A model generated the notes under the pieces. It was not told where the DNA came from and made no database searches. It saw only the letters and a list, made by a program, of their open reading frames with translations. Positions 7,231 through 14,509 of a stretch of DNA of 36,007 nt are shown one piece after another (position 1 is the first letter of the stretch; every line of letters starts with the position of its first letter). This DNA is from JAKAXS01 sp041940525 (GTDB lineage: Bacteria; Pseudomonadota; Alphaproteobacteria; Rhizobiales; Hyphomicrobiaceae), in assembly GCA_041940525.1 (NCBI GenBank), contig JBGTSB010000026.1:1-36007 (forward strand), given 5' to 3'. The translations under genes were made by a program, and so were the position numbers.

Positions 7231-7749
7231 ATGGGTAAGGCGGCTGAAGCTTTCCGGACGATCAGCGAAGTTGCAACCGAACTTGATGTTCCAAAGCACG
7301 TCTTGCGGTTCTGGGAAGGAAAATTCCCGCAGATCCGTCCGATGAAGCGCGGCGGTGGCCGGCGCTACTATCGCCCGGAAGATATGGAGCTGTTGCGCGG
7401 TATTCGTCACCTGCTGCACGCCCAGGGCTACACCATCAAAGGTGTTCAGAAGATCCTGCGCGAAGAGGGCGTTGACGAGGTCAAGGTCTACGGCCGAGAC
7501 GAGATTGTTCCTGTCGCAAAGAAGCGTGGCCGCAAGCCGCTCGCCAGCTCCTCGAAGGGTCGCGCAGCCAAAGGCAAGGCCGCTGTTAGCATCGTTTCCT
7601 CGCAGCCAATCGCCCAGCCACATCGCGCTGCGATTGAGTCCGTCATCGCTGACTTGTCAGCTTGCCGGAAAATGTTGATGGCGGGCGTCGTCGCCAAGCA
7701 GCAGGAAGAAGCGCCGCGCGCGCAGCGGCGTGCCCGGCGTCGCGCTTAA
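7231..7749 (+). CDS. MerR family transcriptional regulator
   Basis: The 172-residue protein begins with a MerR winged helix: RTISEVATELDVPKHVLRFW is the helix-turn-helix, and RRYYRPEDMELLRGI with HLLHAQGYTIKGVQKIL continues the domain to about residue 80. It lacks the metal-binding cysteines and long dimerisation helix of classic MerR proteins. The C-terminal half is basic and low in complexity, with KKRGRKP at about 93-99, similar to an AT-hook core. The ATG at 7231 follows GAGG at 7219-7222; the frame is open back to 7180 but that would overlap the promoter. A MerR gene after ihfA is a conserved alphaproteobacterial arrangement. The target and any inducer are unknown. Confidence 0.9.
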   Translation: MGKAAEAFRTISEVATELDVPKHVLRFWEGKFPQIRPMKRGGGRRYYRPEDMELLRGIRHLLHAQGYTIKGVQKILREEGVDEVKVYGRDEIVPVAKKRGRKPLASSSKGRAAKGKAAVSIVSSQPIAQPHRAAIESVIADLSACRKMLMAGVVAKQQEEAPRAQRRARRRA

Positions 7750-7760
7750 GTTAACTGTTG

Positions 7761-8531
7761 ATGGAAGAGACGGCCGCGCCTCGTATCGTCCTTGATGGCG
7801 TGCGGGCGTGGCTGGTTGACCTGACTGCGTCCGGTGATGGACTGCTTGCTCTTGAGGAAGAGGCGGCGCGTCTATCGGCTGAAGAGCTCGCGCGGGGTCG
7901 TGATTTGTCTGCGCGTGGCGATGCTGCGCGGTGGCTAGCGGCACATATTGCTTTGCGGCTTGTGCTGGAGCGGTTCGCTGGAGCGGCCGTTCGTCAGCGT
8001 CCATTTGAGCAAACGGCGCAGGGCAAGCCGTTCTTGCCGGATTGCGATCTCGGCTTCAGCCTTTCGCATTCCTCTGGGCATGCGTTGATCGCTATCGGTC
8101 CGTCTGGGCCACTTGGCGCTGACTTGGAATGTCCGCGCGCGATTAAGATGTCTCCTACACGGCAAGACGCGATTATGTCGGCCGCTGCTGACATGTCGGC
8201 CCAGCCGCTTCCGGCGGGCGCGCCTGACAAGTTTCTTCAAGCCTGGGTTCGTTTGGAGGCTCTGGCCAAGGCGGATGGCGTTGGCATCGGGCGTATCCTA
8301 TCGCAGGCTGGTGCGTTCGGCCCGCGGCGCGGGCAGGGTGCTGTTGGGGTCAATCCGACGGGTCTTGTCGTTCGTGATCTAGCGGCGGGGGAGGGCCTTT
8401 TCGCGGCCCTGGCTTACGATCCCAAGATCAGCTTCGAAGGGTTGGCTTGGTGCCCGGCTGGCCGGGACGGGCTGCGTGCGTTTGGATCCGGAGAAGCTGG
8501 AGCGGATCAGCCCGTACGGCCAGCGTGTTAG
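7761..8531 (+). CDS. 4'-phosphopantetheinyl transferase superfamily protein
   Basis: These enzymes move phosphopantetheine from CoA to a serine of acyl or peptidyl carrier proteins. The 256-residue length and two-lobed layout suit the Sfp/AcpT type rather than short AcpS. Seen motifs are LGFSLSHSSGHALIAIG at about 97-113, the metal-binding GADLE at 119-123, and WVRLEALAKADG at 162-173, equivalent to the WxxKEAxxKA motif, with the catalytic Glu166 and Lys170 kept but Leu in place of the first Lys. It follows the MerR gene by 11 bases and could be cotranscribed. There is no carrier-protein or synthase gene nearby, so the substrate is open. No strong ribosome site is seen before the ATG. Confidence 0.85.
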   Translation: MEETAAPRIVLDGVRAWLVDLTASGDGLLALEEEAARLSAEELARGRDLSARGDAARWLAAHIALRLVLERFAGAAVRQRPFEQTAQGKPFLPDCDLGFSLSHSSGHALIAIGPSGPLGADLECPRAIKMSPTRQDAIMSAAADMSAQPLPAGAPDKFLQAWVRLEALAKADGVGIGRILSQAGAFGPRRGQGAVGVNPTGLVVRDLAAGEGLFAALAYDPKISFEGLAWCPAGRDGLRAFGSGEAGADQPVRPAC

Positions 8532-8617
8532 GCCACCGCAGCGCTGCTTCAAGCGCGAGAAATTCTGGTTTCTGGCCGTTGACCCAGAGGCCGCGTCAGG
8601 GCACAAGGGTCGTCCGT

Positions 8618-8695
8618 CGGAGCGTAGCGCAGCCTGGTTAGCGCACCAGTCTGGGGGACTGGGGGTCGGAGGTTCAAATCCTCTCGCTCCGACCA
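8618..8695 (+). tRNA. tRNA-Pro, anticodon GGG
   Basis: A full cloverleaf is visible. The acceptor stem CGGAGCG (8618-8624) pairs with CGCTCCG (8685-8691), followed by discriminator A and encoded CCA (8693-8695). The anticodon stem CCAGT (8646-8650) pairs with ACTGG (8658-8662) around the loop CTGGGGG, giving anticodon GGG at 8653-8655, which reads CCC and CCU. The T-arm carries GGTTCAAATCC. It lies 86 bases after the phosphopantetheinyl transferase gene. Confidence 0.97.
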
Positions 8696-8811
8696 TTTCT
8701 CGCTTGCTGATTTTCCCTTGGGAGTGTCGCGACCTGGCTTGCAATGTCGGGCTTACCGGCCGACACTTGTTCGCAGGTTCGCGATAAGGGGTCTGGTGGT
8801 TGGTGGAATCG

Positions 8812-8817
8812 TATAAT
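8812..8817 (+). promoter_or_regulatory. Possible -10 element of the lipoprotein gene
   Basis: A perfect TATAAT lies 27 bases before the ATG at 8845, in a region otherwise rich in GC. No good -35 is found at the normal distance, so the promoter may need an activator or the match may be chance. A short inverted repeat TGTCGG-N9-CCGACA lies upstream at 8745-8765. Confidence 0.35.
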
Positions 8818-8844
8818 CCGCAGTTGCTGTCGGACGGTGAGCGC

Positions 8845-9390
8845 ATGGCCCGTGCGCGTACTGCGTTGTTTTCCGCTCTTGGCCTCTTGGCAGCCGCGGT
8901 TCTTACGTCAGCGTGTTCTAACGGGTCTGGTGAGGGGCTTTCGCTAGCGAGTGGGTCGGGTGTGACCGGCTATGTTCCTGCCTCAGGTTTTTCGCGCATC
9001 GGACATAAAGTCAGTGGCCTAGACGGTGGCCGGGTTCGGGTTACGGCGACGGGTAGCGCGTCGACGCCGCGTGGCCGCGTGGAGAAAATCGCGCTGGCCC
9101 GTGCGGCCGAGTACGGTTCTCAGCAGAAGCACAGATATTTCCAGGCTACGCCAGCTGCGGTCGCCGTTGAGTGCGGCCCGCGGTACGTCGTTCGCAAAGG
9201 CGAGAAGGTCGAATTGCCAAAAACTGGATACGTTGTCGCGACCGTGGATGTGACCTACGCCAAAACTGCCACCGATGCGACGTTCCTGCCGACTAAGGAT
9301 ACCGCCGAAAGGCTGAAAGCCGAACTCGCGTCCGATCCAGCTCTTTCGGCGCCGGCAGCAACTGATCCGGAAATTGCCAGCCGGTGCTAG
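8845..9390 (+). CDS. Putative lipoprotein, hypothetical
   Basis: This 181-residue protein has an N-terminal ARAR, a hydrophobic stretch FSALGLLAAAVLTSAC and a likely lipobox ending at Cys24, so it is predicted to be a lipoprotein. The mature part has the pattern SGFSRIGHKVSGLDGGRVRV followed by RVEKIALARAAEYGSQQ and HRYFQ, which recalls the CC0125/CC1285-type alphaproteobacterial lipoproteins (a strand, then an LxRAAE helix), but I am not certain of membership. The ATG at 8845 was chosen because GGTGAG lies just before it; a frame extension to 8800 would put charged residues ahead of the signal. It ends with a cysteine residue. The function is unknown. Confidence 0.7.
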   Translation: MARARTALFSALGLLAAAVLTSACSNGSGEGLSLASGSGVTGYVPASGFSRIGHKVSGLDGGRVRVTATGSASTPRGRVEKIALARAAEYGSQQKHRYFQATPAAVAVECGPRYVVRKGEKVELPKTGYVVATVDVTYAKTATDATFLPTKDTAERLKAELASDPALSAPAATDPEIASRC

Positions 9391-9403
9391 CGATAGTTTC
9401 GGC

Positions 9404-9838
9404 TTACGTGCGCCAAGGGTGGGCGGGCAGATCACAGACACCGATCGTCTTGACGCCAGCTAGGGCGACGGCGTCGTCGTTTTCCACGGTGCTTCCCGAT
9501 ACGCCGATGGCGCCGACGAGGACGCCGTCTTCGTCAACGATGGGAAGACCGCCAGGGAAGGTGATGAGGCCGTCGTTTGAATGCTCTATGCCGTAGAGCG
9601 GCGCGCCGGGCTGAGAGAGCTGGCCGATTTGACCGGTTGGCATGCCGAAGAAGACGGCCGTCTTTGCTTTCTTGATTGCGATGTCGATGGAACCAACCCA
9701 TGCGTCGTCCATACGATGGAAGGCCTTTAGATTGGCGCCCGAGTCCACCACGGCGATGCACATGTGGGTCTTGAGGGCATTCGCCTTTTTGATCGCCGCC
9801 TTAATGGCTGTTTCGGCGTCTTTGCTATTCACGTGCAT
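9404..9838 (-). CDS. GlcG/HbpS family (DUF336) protein
   Basis: The 144-residue product is a single DUF336 domain, a small alpha/beta fold found in GlcG, the heme-binding HbpS and PduO C-terminal domains. Family marks are AIKKANALKTHMCIAVVDSG near the start, HRMDDAWVGSIDIAIKKAKTA in the middle, and FPGGLPI with VGAIGVSGSTVENDDAVA near the end. No signal peptide is seen, so it is predicted cytoplasmic. A role in heme binding or small-molecule metabolism is only suggested by family. The ATG at 9838 has GGAG ten bases upstream; an extension to 9883 is less family-like. It is convergent with the lipoprotein gene and divergent from the antiporter gene. Confidence 0.87.
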   Translation of the reverse strand: MHVNSKDAETAIKAAIKKANALKTHMCIAVVDSGANLKAFHRMDDAWVGSIDIAIKKAKTAVFFGMPTGQIGQLSQPGAPLYGIEHSNDGLITFPGGLPIVDEDGVLVGAIGVSGSTVENDDAVALAGVKTIGVCDLPAHPWRT

Positions 9839-9877
9839 TGGGGGTGTGCTCCAGGTGCGAAAAATCCGATGTCGCCA

Positions 9878-9908
9878 CACCATTTGGTGACGGGACCGTG
9901 TGTGTCAA
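9878..9908 (-). promoter_or_regulatory. Promoter with palindrome before the DUF336 gene
   Basis: On the minus strand a perfect -35, TTGACA, covers 9908-9903. The palindrome CACCA-TT-TGGTG at 9878-9889 lies 13 bases downstream, over the expected -10 region, which itself is a poor match. This is the arrangement of a repressor operator over a promoter, but no protein is assigned. Confidence 0.4.
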
Positions 9909-9962
9909 GACTGATCATTACCCGTTAGCGATAAGGCTGGCATATCGGTTAAGTCTGTTGAC

Positions 9963-9976
9963 TTGATCATCATCAA
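9963..9976. promoter_or_regulatory. Perfect FNR/FixK-type box (TTGAT-N4-ATCAA)
   Basis: TTGATCATCATCAA matches the FNR-family consensus TTGAT-N4-ATCAA at all ten fixed positions. It lies in the 235-base divergent region between the DUF336 gene (start 9838, minus) and the antiporter gene (start 10074, plus), and overlaps TTGACT at 9958-9963. Oxygen-responsive control by an Fnr or FixK protein is possible; no FNR-type gene is in the window. Confidence 0.45.
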
Positions 9977-10073
9977 TCACAATCTTCATAACGCTGCATC
10001 CATCGCATGAGAATGACGTGGGATTGGCTGATCGCGGCATGTTTGGCAATCTGCTGCGCAGTAGGGTGATGGG

Positions 10074-11054
10074 ATGCTTTTGACATTGTTGACGCTGGCC
10101 GCTGGGCTGGTCTCGCTTCTCTTCGGCGGTGAGATTCTGGTGCGTGGCGCGGTGGCCCTTGCTGAACGCGCGCGGGTGTCTCCTCTTATTGTCGGCCTCG
10201 TCATTGTTGGTTTTGGCACCTCAATGCCGGAGCTGGTCGCTAGTTTAAACGCCGCGGTTGCTGGATCGACGGCTATCGCCTGGGGCAATGTCGTCGGTTC
10301 AAATATCGCGAATACGCTGTTGATCCTTGGCGGCGTCGCGATGCTGGCGCCGTTTGCCGTTCGTCAACAGGCTGCGATGCGCGACACCGGTATCGCATTG
10401 TTCAGCTCATTGGCTCTGCTCGGTATCGCTGCCGCTGGTCTTGGCAACCGGTTTCTTGGGCTTGCCATGCTTGCTGCGCTGGGTGCCTATGTTGCCTATT
10501 GTTACCGCGAAGAGCGGTTGGCGCCGGCTGTGCACCATAACGCGCCGTCCGACCGGTATGCTGCGACGGAGTTGAGAGAACGCGGGCTGCACGTGCCATC
10601 CGTTGGTTGGGGGCGTCCCATTGTTCTGACACTCGTGGGGCTTGCGTTGCTGTTGGTTGGCGGGCGCCTTCTTGTGCTTAGTGCGATTGATTTGGCAACG
10701 CTGGCGGGTTTGAGCGAGACGCTGATTGGCCTGACAGTCGTGGCTGTTGGTACCGCGCTGCCTGAACTCGTGACGTCGCTGGTTGCCGCGCGGAAGGACC
10801 ATCCAGAACTCGCTTTCGGCAACGTGATCGGGTCCAACCTCTACAATATTCTAGGCATCGGCGGCGTGATCATGCTTGCCGCGCCGGATGCCATACCGGG
10901 CTCGCTGCTTCCGTTTGACTTAGGCGTGATGACTGCCTCAGCTGTCGCGTTGGTGGCATTGGTTTGGTTTGTCCAGTCGGTGCCCCGGCTGGCTGGTTTC
11001 GCTTTCGTTGCTAGCTATATTGCATTTTTGCTGCTTCTTGGCGCGCGGGTTTAG
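10074..11054 (+). CDS. Calcium/sodium antiporter (CaCA family, YrbG-like)
   Basis: The 326-residue inner-membrane protein has about ten hydrophobic segments and the two inverted alpha-repeats of the Ca2+/cation antiporter superfamily: GFGTSMPELVASLNAA with GNVVGSNIANTLLILGG in the first half, and AVGTALPELVTSLVAA with GNVIGSNLYNILGIGG in the second. The acidic residues of both PEL motifs and both GNxxGSN motifs, which form the ion sites, are kept. It likely exchanges Ca2+ for Na+ or H+. AGGGTGA precedes the ATG. A cytoplasmic loop of charged residues lies between the halves, as expected. The upstream region contains an FNR-type box. Confidence 0.93.
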   Translation: MLLTLLTLAAGLVSLLFGGEILVRGAVALAERARVSPLIVGLVIVGFGTSMPELVASLNAAVAGSTAIAWGNVVGSNIANTLLILGGVAMLAPFAVRQQAAMRDTGIALFSSLALLGIAAAGLGNRFLGLAMLAALGAYVAYCYREERLAPAVHHNAPSDRYAATELRERGLHVPSVGWGRPIVLTLVGLALLLVGGRLLVLSAIDLATLAGLSETLIGLTVVAVGTALPELVTSLVAARKDHPELAFGNVIGSNLYNILGIGGVIMLAAPDAIPGSLLPFDLGVMTASAVALVALVWFVQSVPRLAGFAFVASYIAFLLLLGARV

Positions 11055-11144
11055 GCGGATGTCAACGCAACTTGCTTCAATTGGCTAAGCGTATCACACT
11101 GGTTTGTGAGAACGATCCAAGCGGACAGCAAAACCAGGATCGGG

Positions 11145-11543
11145 ATGCCCGGTCTTTGGCGCGTTCGGGAGTTTGTGGAGATGCATGTTATTGCGGTCGT
11201 CGGCTTTGTGCTCCTGGTGCTCACCAGCGTCGCTTCAAGTGCGTTGCTATGCTTGGCTCAAGCATTCGATGACACAAACAAGCTGCCTTATGTTGCTGGC
11301 GCGCTGGTCTCACTTGTCAGTTTGGTTATTCTTTACGGCCCGGATGGCGAAGTGCCGGCGTCGGCGGCACTTGTGTTCGGTTGTCTGTTGACGATCTTCG
11401 GTGTTTATCGTTCGCGTGCGGCTGCGGGTTGGACTGGACAGTCTTTCTTCATAGTATTGGCCGGGCCGTTGTTTGCATTGATCGGGGCGCTGGGCTACCT
11501 CATCGTTTTATCGGCATTGGGCTGGCAAGTTTCGGCTGGCTAG
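11145..11543 (+). CDS. Hypothetical small integral membrane protein
   Basis: The 132-residue product has about four predicted membrane helices: VIAVVGFVLLVLTSVASSAL, LPYVAGALVSLVSLVILY, ASAALVFGCLLTIFGVY and FIVLAGPLFALIGALGYLIV. I do not recognise the family. AGGA lies five bases before the ATG at 11145; a second ATG at 11181 with GGAG directly before it would shorten the N-terminus to MHVIAVVG, and a GTG at 11106 is also in frame. It follows the antiporter gene by 90 bases and may be cotranscribed. TCACA-N6-TGTGA at 11094-11109 lies upstream and may be chance. Confidence 0.65.
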   Translation: MPGLWRVREFVEMHVIAVVGFVLLVLTSVASSALLCLAQAFDDTNKLPYVAGALVSLVSLVILYGPDGEVPASAALVFGCLLTIFGVYRSRAAAGWTGQSFFIVLAGPLFALIGALGYLIVLSALGWQVSAG

Positions 11544-11570
11544 TGCTGCACGTTGGACGGCGGCGTACTC

Positions 11571-12188
11571 TCAAGCATTTTTGGGCGTAAAAAGTAGCTT
11601 GAGGTAGGAGCGCAGGAGCATGACTTGCTCGGCCGTGATTTTAGGTTCCTCCAACGCACGCGCCATGACGATGCCGCCTTCGATGACGGCGCTTACCATG
11701 TCGGCGACGTGATCGAGGTTGGCGGCATCGTTGATCTCGTAGCTGGCCGCGATATCGTCGAGCATGGATCGGAATCGTTTTCTCCAGCCCAAGACAGCGA
11801 GCCGGTTGGCATCTCTCACTTTGCGGTCAAACAGGCGATCTTGGTATGCGGCGGTGGCGACGATGCAACCGGGATGCCCGCCGGGCATGTCTTCGATGAG
11901 TTCAGCCAATAATTTTAGGCCGATTAAAGCTCGTTGTAGTGGATCATCGGAAAGCTCTCTGGCGCGGCTGAAGAGGTCATCGAAGAGTTCGTCTTCGACT
12001 TGGATGTGGCGTTCTATCAAGGCTCGCGCGAGCGCGTTCTTGTCCTTGAAATGATAGAAGAAGCCGCTCTTGGTGATTTCGGCGCCGGCAACGATTTCGT
12101 CGATCGAGGTTGCGTCGAAGCCCTTTGCCAGCACGGCCTCTTGGGCAATGTCCAAGATCTTGTTACGCGTTTGCGTGCCGCGCGCCAT
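11571..12188 (-). CDS. TetR/AcrR family transcriptional regulator
   Basis: A 205-residue one-component regulator. The N-terminal helix-turn-helix is clear: KILDIAQEAVLAKGFDATSI then DEIVAGAEITKSGFFYHFKD with the recognition helix, and NALARALIERHI after it. The C-terminal ligand and dimer domain contains PGGHPGCIVATAA, a pattern common in the TetR C-terminal families related to AcrR and NemR-like repressors; the cysteine there could be a sensing residue, but that is inference. The ATG at 12188 was chosen because GGAG lies six bases upstream; ATG 12200 and TTG 12203 are also in frame. It is divergent from the homocysteine S-methyltransferase-like gene, which is its likely target together with its own gene. 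Confidence 0.9.
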   Translation of the reverse strand: MARGTQTRNKILDIAQEAVLAKGFDATSIDEIVAGAEITKSGFFYHFKDKNALARALIERHIQVEDELFDDLFSRARELSDDPLQRALIGLKLLAELIEDMPGGHPGCIVATAAYQDRLFDRKVRDANRLAVLGWRKRFRSMLDDIAASYEINDAANLDHVADMVSAVIEGGIVMARALEEPKITAEQVMLLRSYLKLLFTPKNA

Positions 12189-12214
12189 CGCATACTCCAT
12201 CAAGTGTACCGCTG

Positions 12215-12267
12215 GTCTAGTTTGGGACCTTGTGCAGAAGCGGCCATTGTCTAGTGACGTGTCTAGT
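12215..12267. promoter_or_regulatory. Three GTCTAGT repeats in TetR/methyltransferase divergent promoter
   Basis: GTCTAGT occurs at 12215-12221, 12249-12255 and 12261-12267, all in the same orientation; the last two start 12 bases apart. TAGAC/GTCTA half-sites are common in TetR-family operators. The 195-base region holds no gene. Binding by the neighbouring TetR protein is inferred. Confidence 0.45.
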
Positions 12268-12383
12268 TATTGAATTGGCACGGAAAAATTACATCACGTT
12301 ACTGTACCGCAAGTCGGCTGTCGCCACCAGCGACTGGGCGGCATAAAGAGCGCCTGCCAAACATAATGCCTAGGAGCTTTTTT

Positions 12384-13331
12384 ATGGATGATATCGACAA
12401 GCTGTTGACGGCGCGGAGGCCGTTTTTGACCGATGGCGGGTTTGAGACCTGGCTGTTCTTTCAACAAGGGTTTGAAGCGCCCGAATTCGCCGCGATCGTT
12501 CTTCTTGACGATCCCTCGGCGCAGGCCGCGATGCGGCGCTACTTTGAGGGGTTTCTGAAAATGGCGGAGACCTCGCGTACAGGTTTCGTTTTGGATACGA
12601 ACTCTTGGCGTGGTGGCCCACATTGGGCTACTGCGCTTGGGCGATCTGAAGCGGATATGTTGCGTCTTAACGCGGCGGCGGTGGCTTTCGCCAAGGCGAT
12701 CCGCGACGACTGGAAGGCGCGGGTGTCGCCTATCGTTCTCAATGGTGTTGTTGGGCCGGCCGGTGACGCTTACGCTCCAGGAAAGGTGCCGTCAGCCGCT
12801 GAGGCCTACGACCTTCATCGCCCACAGATCGAGGTGCTCGCTTCGCAAGGCGTGGACATGATCTCTGCGATCACCATGTCGAACGTTAATGAGGCGATTG
12901 GAATTACAAAGGCCGCCTCAGCGCTTGAATTGCCTGTCGTCATATCCTTCACGGTTGAGACCGATGGTCGGCTTCCGACTGGTCAATCTCTCGGCGATGC
13001 GATCAACATGGTTGACGAGGCGAGCGAACGTGCGCCAGCGTATTACATGGTGAACTGTGCCCATCCCGATCATTTTCGCGATACGCTCTCAGCTCGCGAT
13101 CGTTGGGTTGAACGGATTGGTGGCGTTCGTGCGAATGCATCGCGATTGAGCCACGCGGAACTCGATGCCGCCGAAACGCTCGATGATGGAGATCCAGATG
13201 AGTTTGGCCGTCTCTACGCTGGGCTGGCCGGAGTGCTTCCCAACCTGCGTGTGATTGGCGGCTGTTGCGGAACTGATCACCGGCATGTCGGCTGTGCGTC
13301 ACGGCACTTGCACGTGCCGCAGGCTGCTTGA
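12384..13331 (+). CDS. Homocysteine S-methyltransferase family protein
   Basis: The 315-residue product belongs to the Pfam S-methyl_trans family (MmuM, BHMT and the MetH N-terminal domain), which transfers a methyl group to homocysteine or a related thiol using zinc. All three zinc cysteines are present: Cys225 in MVNCAHP, and Cys294-Cys295 in GGCCGTDHRH. The N-terminal LTDGGFETWLFFQQG is the usual barrel strand. The methyl donor (S-methylmethionine, SAM or a betaine) cannot be told from sequence. The ATG at 12384 has AGGAG seven bases upstream; the open frame to 12270 would run through the promoter. It is divergent from the TetR gene and followed by a terminator. Confidence 0.88.
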   Translation: MDDIDKLLTARRPFLTDGGFETWLFFQQGFEAPEFAAIVLLDDPSAQAAMRRYFEGFLKMAETSRTGFVLDTNSWRGGPHWATALGRSEADMLRLNAAAVAFAKAIRDDWKARVSPIVLNGVVGPAGDAYAPGKVPSAAEAYDLHRPQIEVLASQGVDMISAITMSNVNEAIGITKAASALELPVVISFTVETDGRLPTGQSLGDAINMVDEASERAPAYYMVNCAHPDHFRDTLSARDRWVERIGGVRANASRLSHAELDAAETLDDGDPDEFGRLYAGLAGVLPNLRVIGGCCGTDHRHVGCASRHLHVPQAA

Positions 13332-13340
13332 CGTTGCTGA

Positions 13341-13375
13341 TTGAACGGCCCAGCTTCTCATGCTGAGCCGTTCAA
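13341..13375. terminator. Hairpin terminator between convergent genes
   Basis: TTGAACGGC (13341-13349) pairs with GCCGTTCAA (13367-13375), and inside it CAGC pairs with GCTG after one mismatch, with loop TTCTCAT. On the plus strand CGCTTTGTCTTATTT follows, giving a weak T-rich tail. It starts 10 bases after the methyltransferase-family stop and could serve both convergent genes. Confidence 0.7.
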
Positions 13376-13384
13376 CGCTTTGTC

Positions 13385-14257
13385 TTATTTCCTGGATAAC
13401 AACTTTTGTAATGGAAGCTCGGCTGCTGCCGCTTTCGGGCGGGACAGATAGAGTTCCGCCAAGAGCTGGCCTTTGGCTTCCTTGCCAGCTGGGTCAATGC
13501 CGCGTGCCACCAATTGCTCGATCATCTGCTCTTGTTCGTCCACGGAGGCAAACGTTCTTTGGAAAAACGTTTGGCCTTGCAGTTTCTCCGTAACGTATCC
13601 GTAGGAACTTAGGGTGTCGTCGATCGTGTCGAACGGGAATGATCGCAGAACGAAGTTGGCGATCCACGGAGCTTCGCTTTGGGTAACGGCAGGTAGGATG
13701 CGTTCGAAGCTTTTCTCAGTCATGTAGCCGACGCAGCCGGTGGAAATCACAAGATCGACGGACGCAAGCGTTGCGGCCAACGGCTCAGGGAGTTCTTCCT
13801 CCTCTAGGTTGATTGCAAGACCATGGTCGAGCAAACCCACCCTGGTGGCGAAGCGTATGGCATTTTCTGCTTGATCAATTCCCGTGACCTCAATGTCTTC
13901 ATGACGGCCCTGAGTTCTCAAGTACATCTGGTCGTAGGATACAAGCTTGTCGAGCGATGCGGTTGCCAACGCGCGTGTGCGCCAATGGTCATAGAGCTCA
14001 CTCATTGAGATATGGTGTTTCAGCAGCGCGGCGTTGACTCCGTAAGAGCAACCAAGATCCAGAACGTGGATTGGATTGCTTCTTGCCTGCTGGATCTGCG
14101 CAATCAGTGTTTGAAAGATTGGCTTGGCGACGTCTGGTATTGCGTAATCGAGTTTTTCGAGTTCGGTATAAAATCCTCTCGGATCGTTTTGATTGTAGAT
14201 GTGGTTTAAATCGACTTTGGACTCATTGATTGCTTCGAACGCTACCTCGGATGTCAT
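13385..14257 (-). CDS. Class I SAM-dependent methyltransferase, substrate unknown
   Basis: The 290-residue product has a Rossmann-type SAM-binding motif HVLDLGCSYGVNAALL at about 64-79, a later acidic strand EDIEVTGIDQAENAIRFA that would bind the ribose hydroxyls, and SVDLVISTGCVGYMTE as motif IV. About 40 residues unlike common families precede the domain. I recognise no specific substrate class. The ATG at 14257 is set by an excellent ribosome site, GGGAGG followed by TCTG; the frame is open further upstream to 14326 but without a ribosome site. A terminator hairpin lies after the stop. The gene stands alone, so context gives no function. Confidence 0.8.
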   Translation of the reverse strand: MTSEVAFEAINESKVDLNHIYNQNDPRGFYTELEKLDYAIPDVAKPIFQTLIAQIQQARSNPIHVLDLGCSYGVNAALLKHHISMSELYDHWRTRALATASLDKLVSYDQMYLRTQGRHEDIEVTGIDQAENAIRFATRVGLLDHGLAINLEEEELPEPLAATLASVDLVISTGCVGYMTEKSFERILPAVTQSEAPWIANFVLRSFPFDTIDDTLSSYGYVTEKLQGQTFFQRTFASVDEQEQMIEQLVARGIDPAGKEAKGQLLAELYLSRPKAAAAELPLQKLLSRK

Positions 14258-14322
14258 CAGACCTCCCTGATCTGTTGATCCGTCACTCAGATTCTTATTG
14301 TTGGGCGTGCGTGTCCGACAGT

Positions 14323-14391
14323 CCAAAAGCTGATGGGGAATGCTTGCCGGTTACAGCACCCGAAAGCGGCGGAAGTGACTAGAGCTTTTGG
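14323..14391. repeat. 9 bp inverted repeat upstream of the methyltransferase gene
   Basis: CCAAAAGCT at 14323-14331 is the exact reverse complement of AGCTTTTGG at 14383-14391, with 51 bases between. It lies in the 252-base stretch between the methyltransferase start and the next gene, which otherwise holds no coding sequence. It may be paired operator sites or chance. Confidence 0.35.
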
Positions 14392-14486
14392 CGTGCACGT
14401 CACGTTACCATGTTGATATGACAATTGACACCGCTTGACTGGAGATGCGGTGCTTGGCGTTCAAAACATTTCGGCAACAGCACGAA

Positions 14487-14508
14487 ACAAGCGTCTCAAA
14501 ACGCTTGT
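14487..14508 (-). terminator. Terminator of the small membrane protein gene
   Basis: ACAAGCGT (14487-14494) pairs perfectly with ACGCTTGT (14501-14508) around a six-base loop. Read on the minus strand the stem is followed by TTTCG, and the hairpin sits directly after the stop codon of the gene ending at 14510. Confidence 0.65.
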
Positions 14509-14509
14509 G

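Noticed and set aside
8579..8607. TTGACC with CACAAG as a tRNA-Pro promoter
   Set aside because: The -35 is fair but the -10 matches poorly; not enough to call a promoter.
11094..11109. TCACA-N6-TGTGA as a CRP site
   Set aside because: The half-sites are in the opposite order to the CRP consensus (TGTGA-N6-TCACA) and the arms are short.
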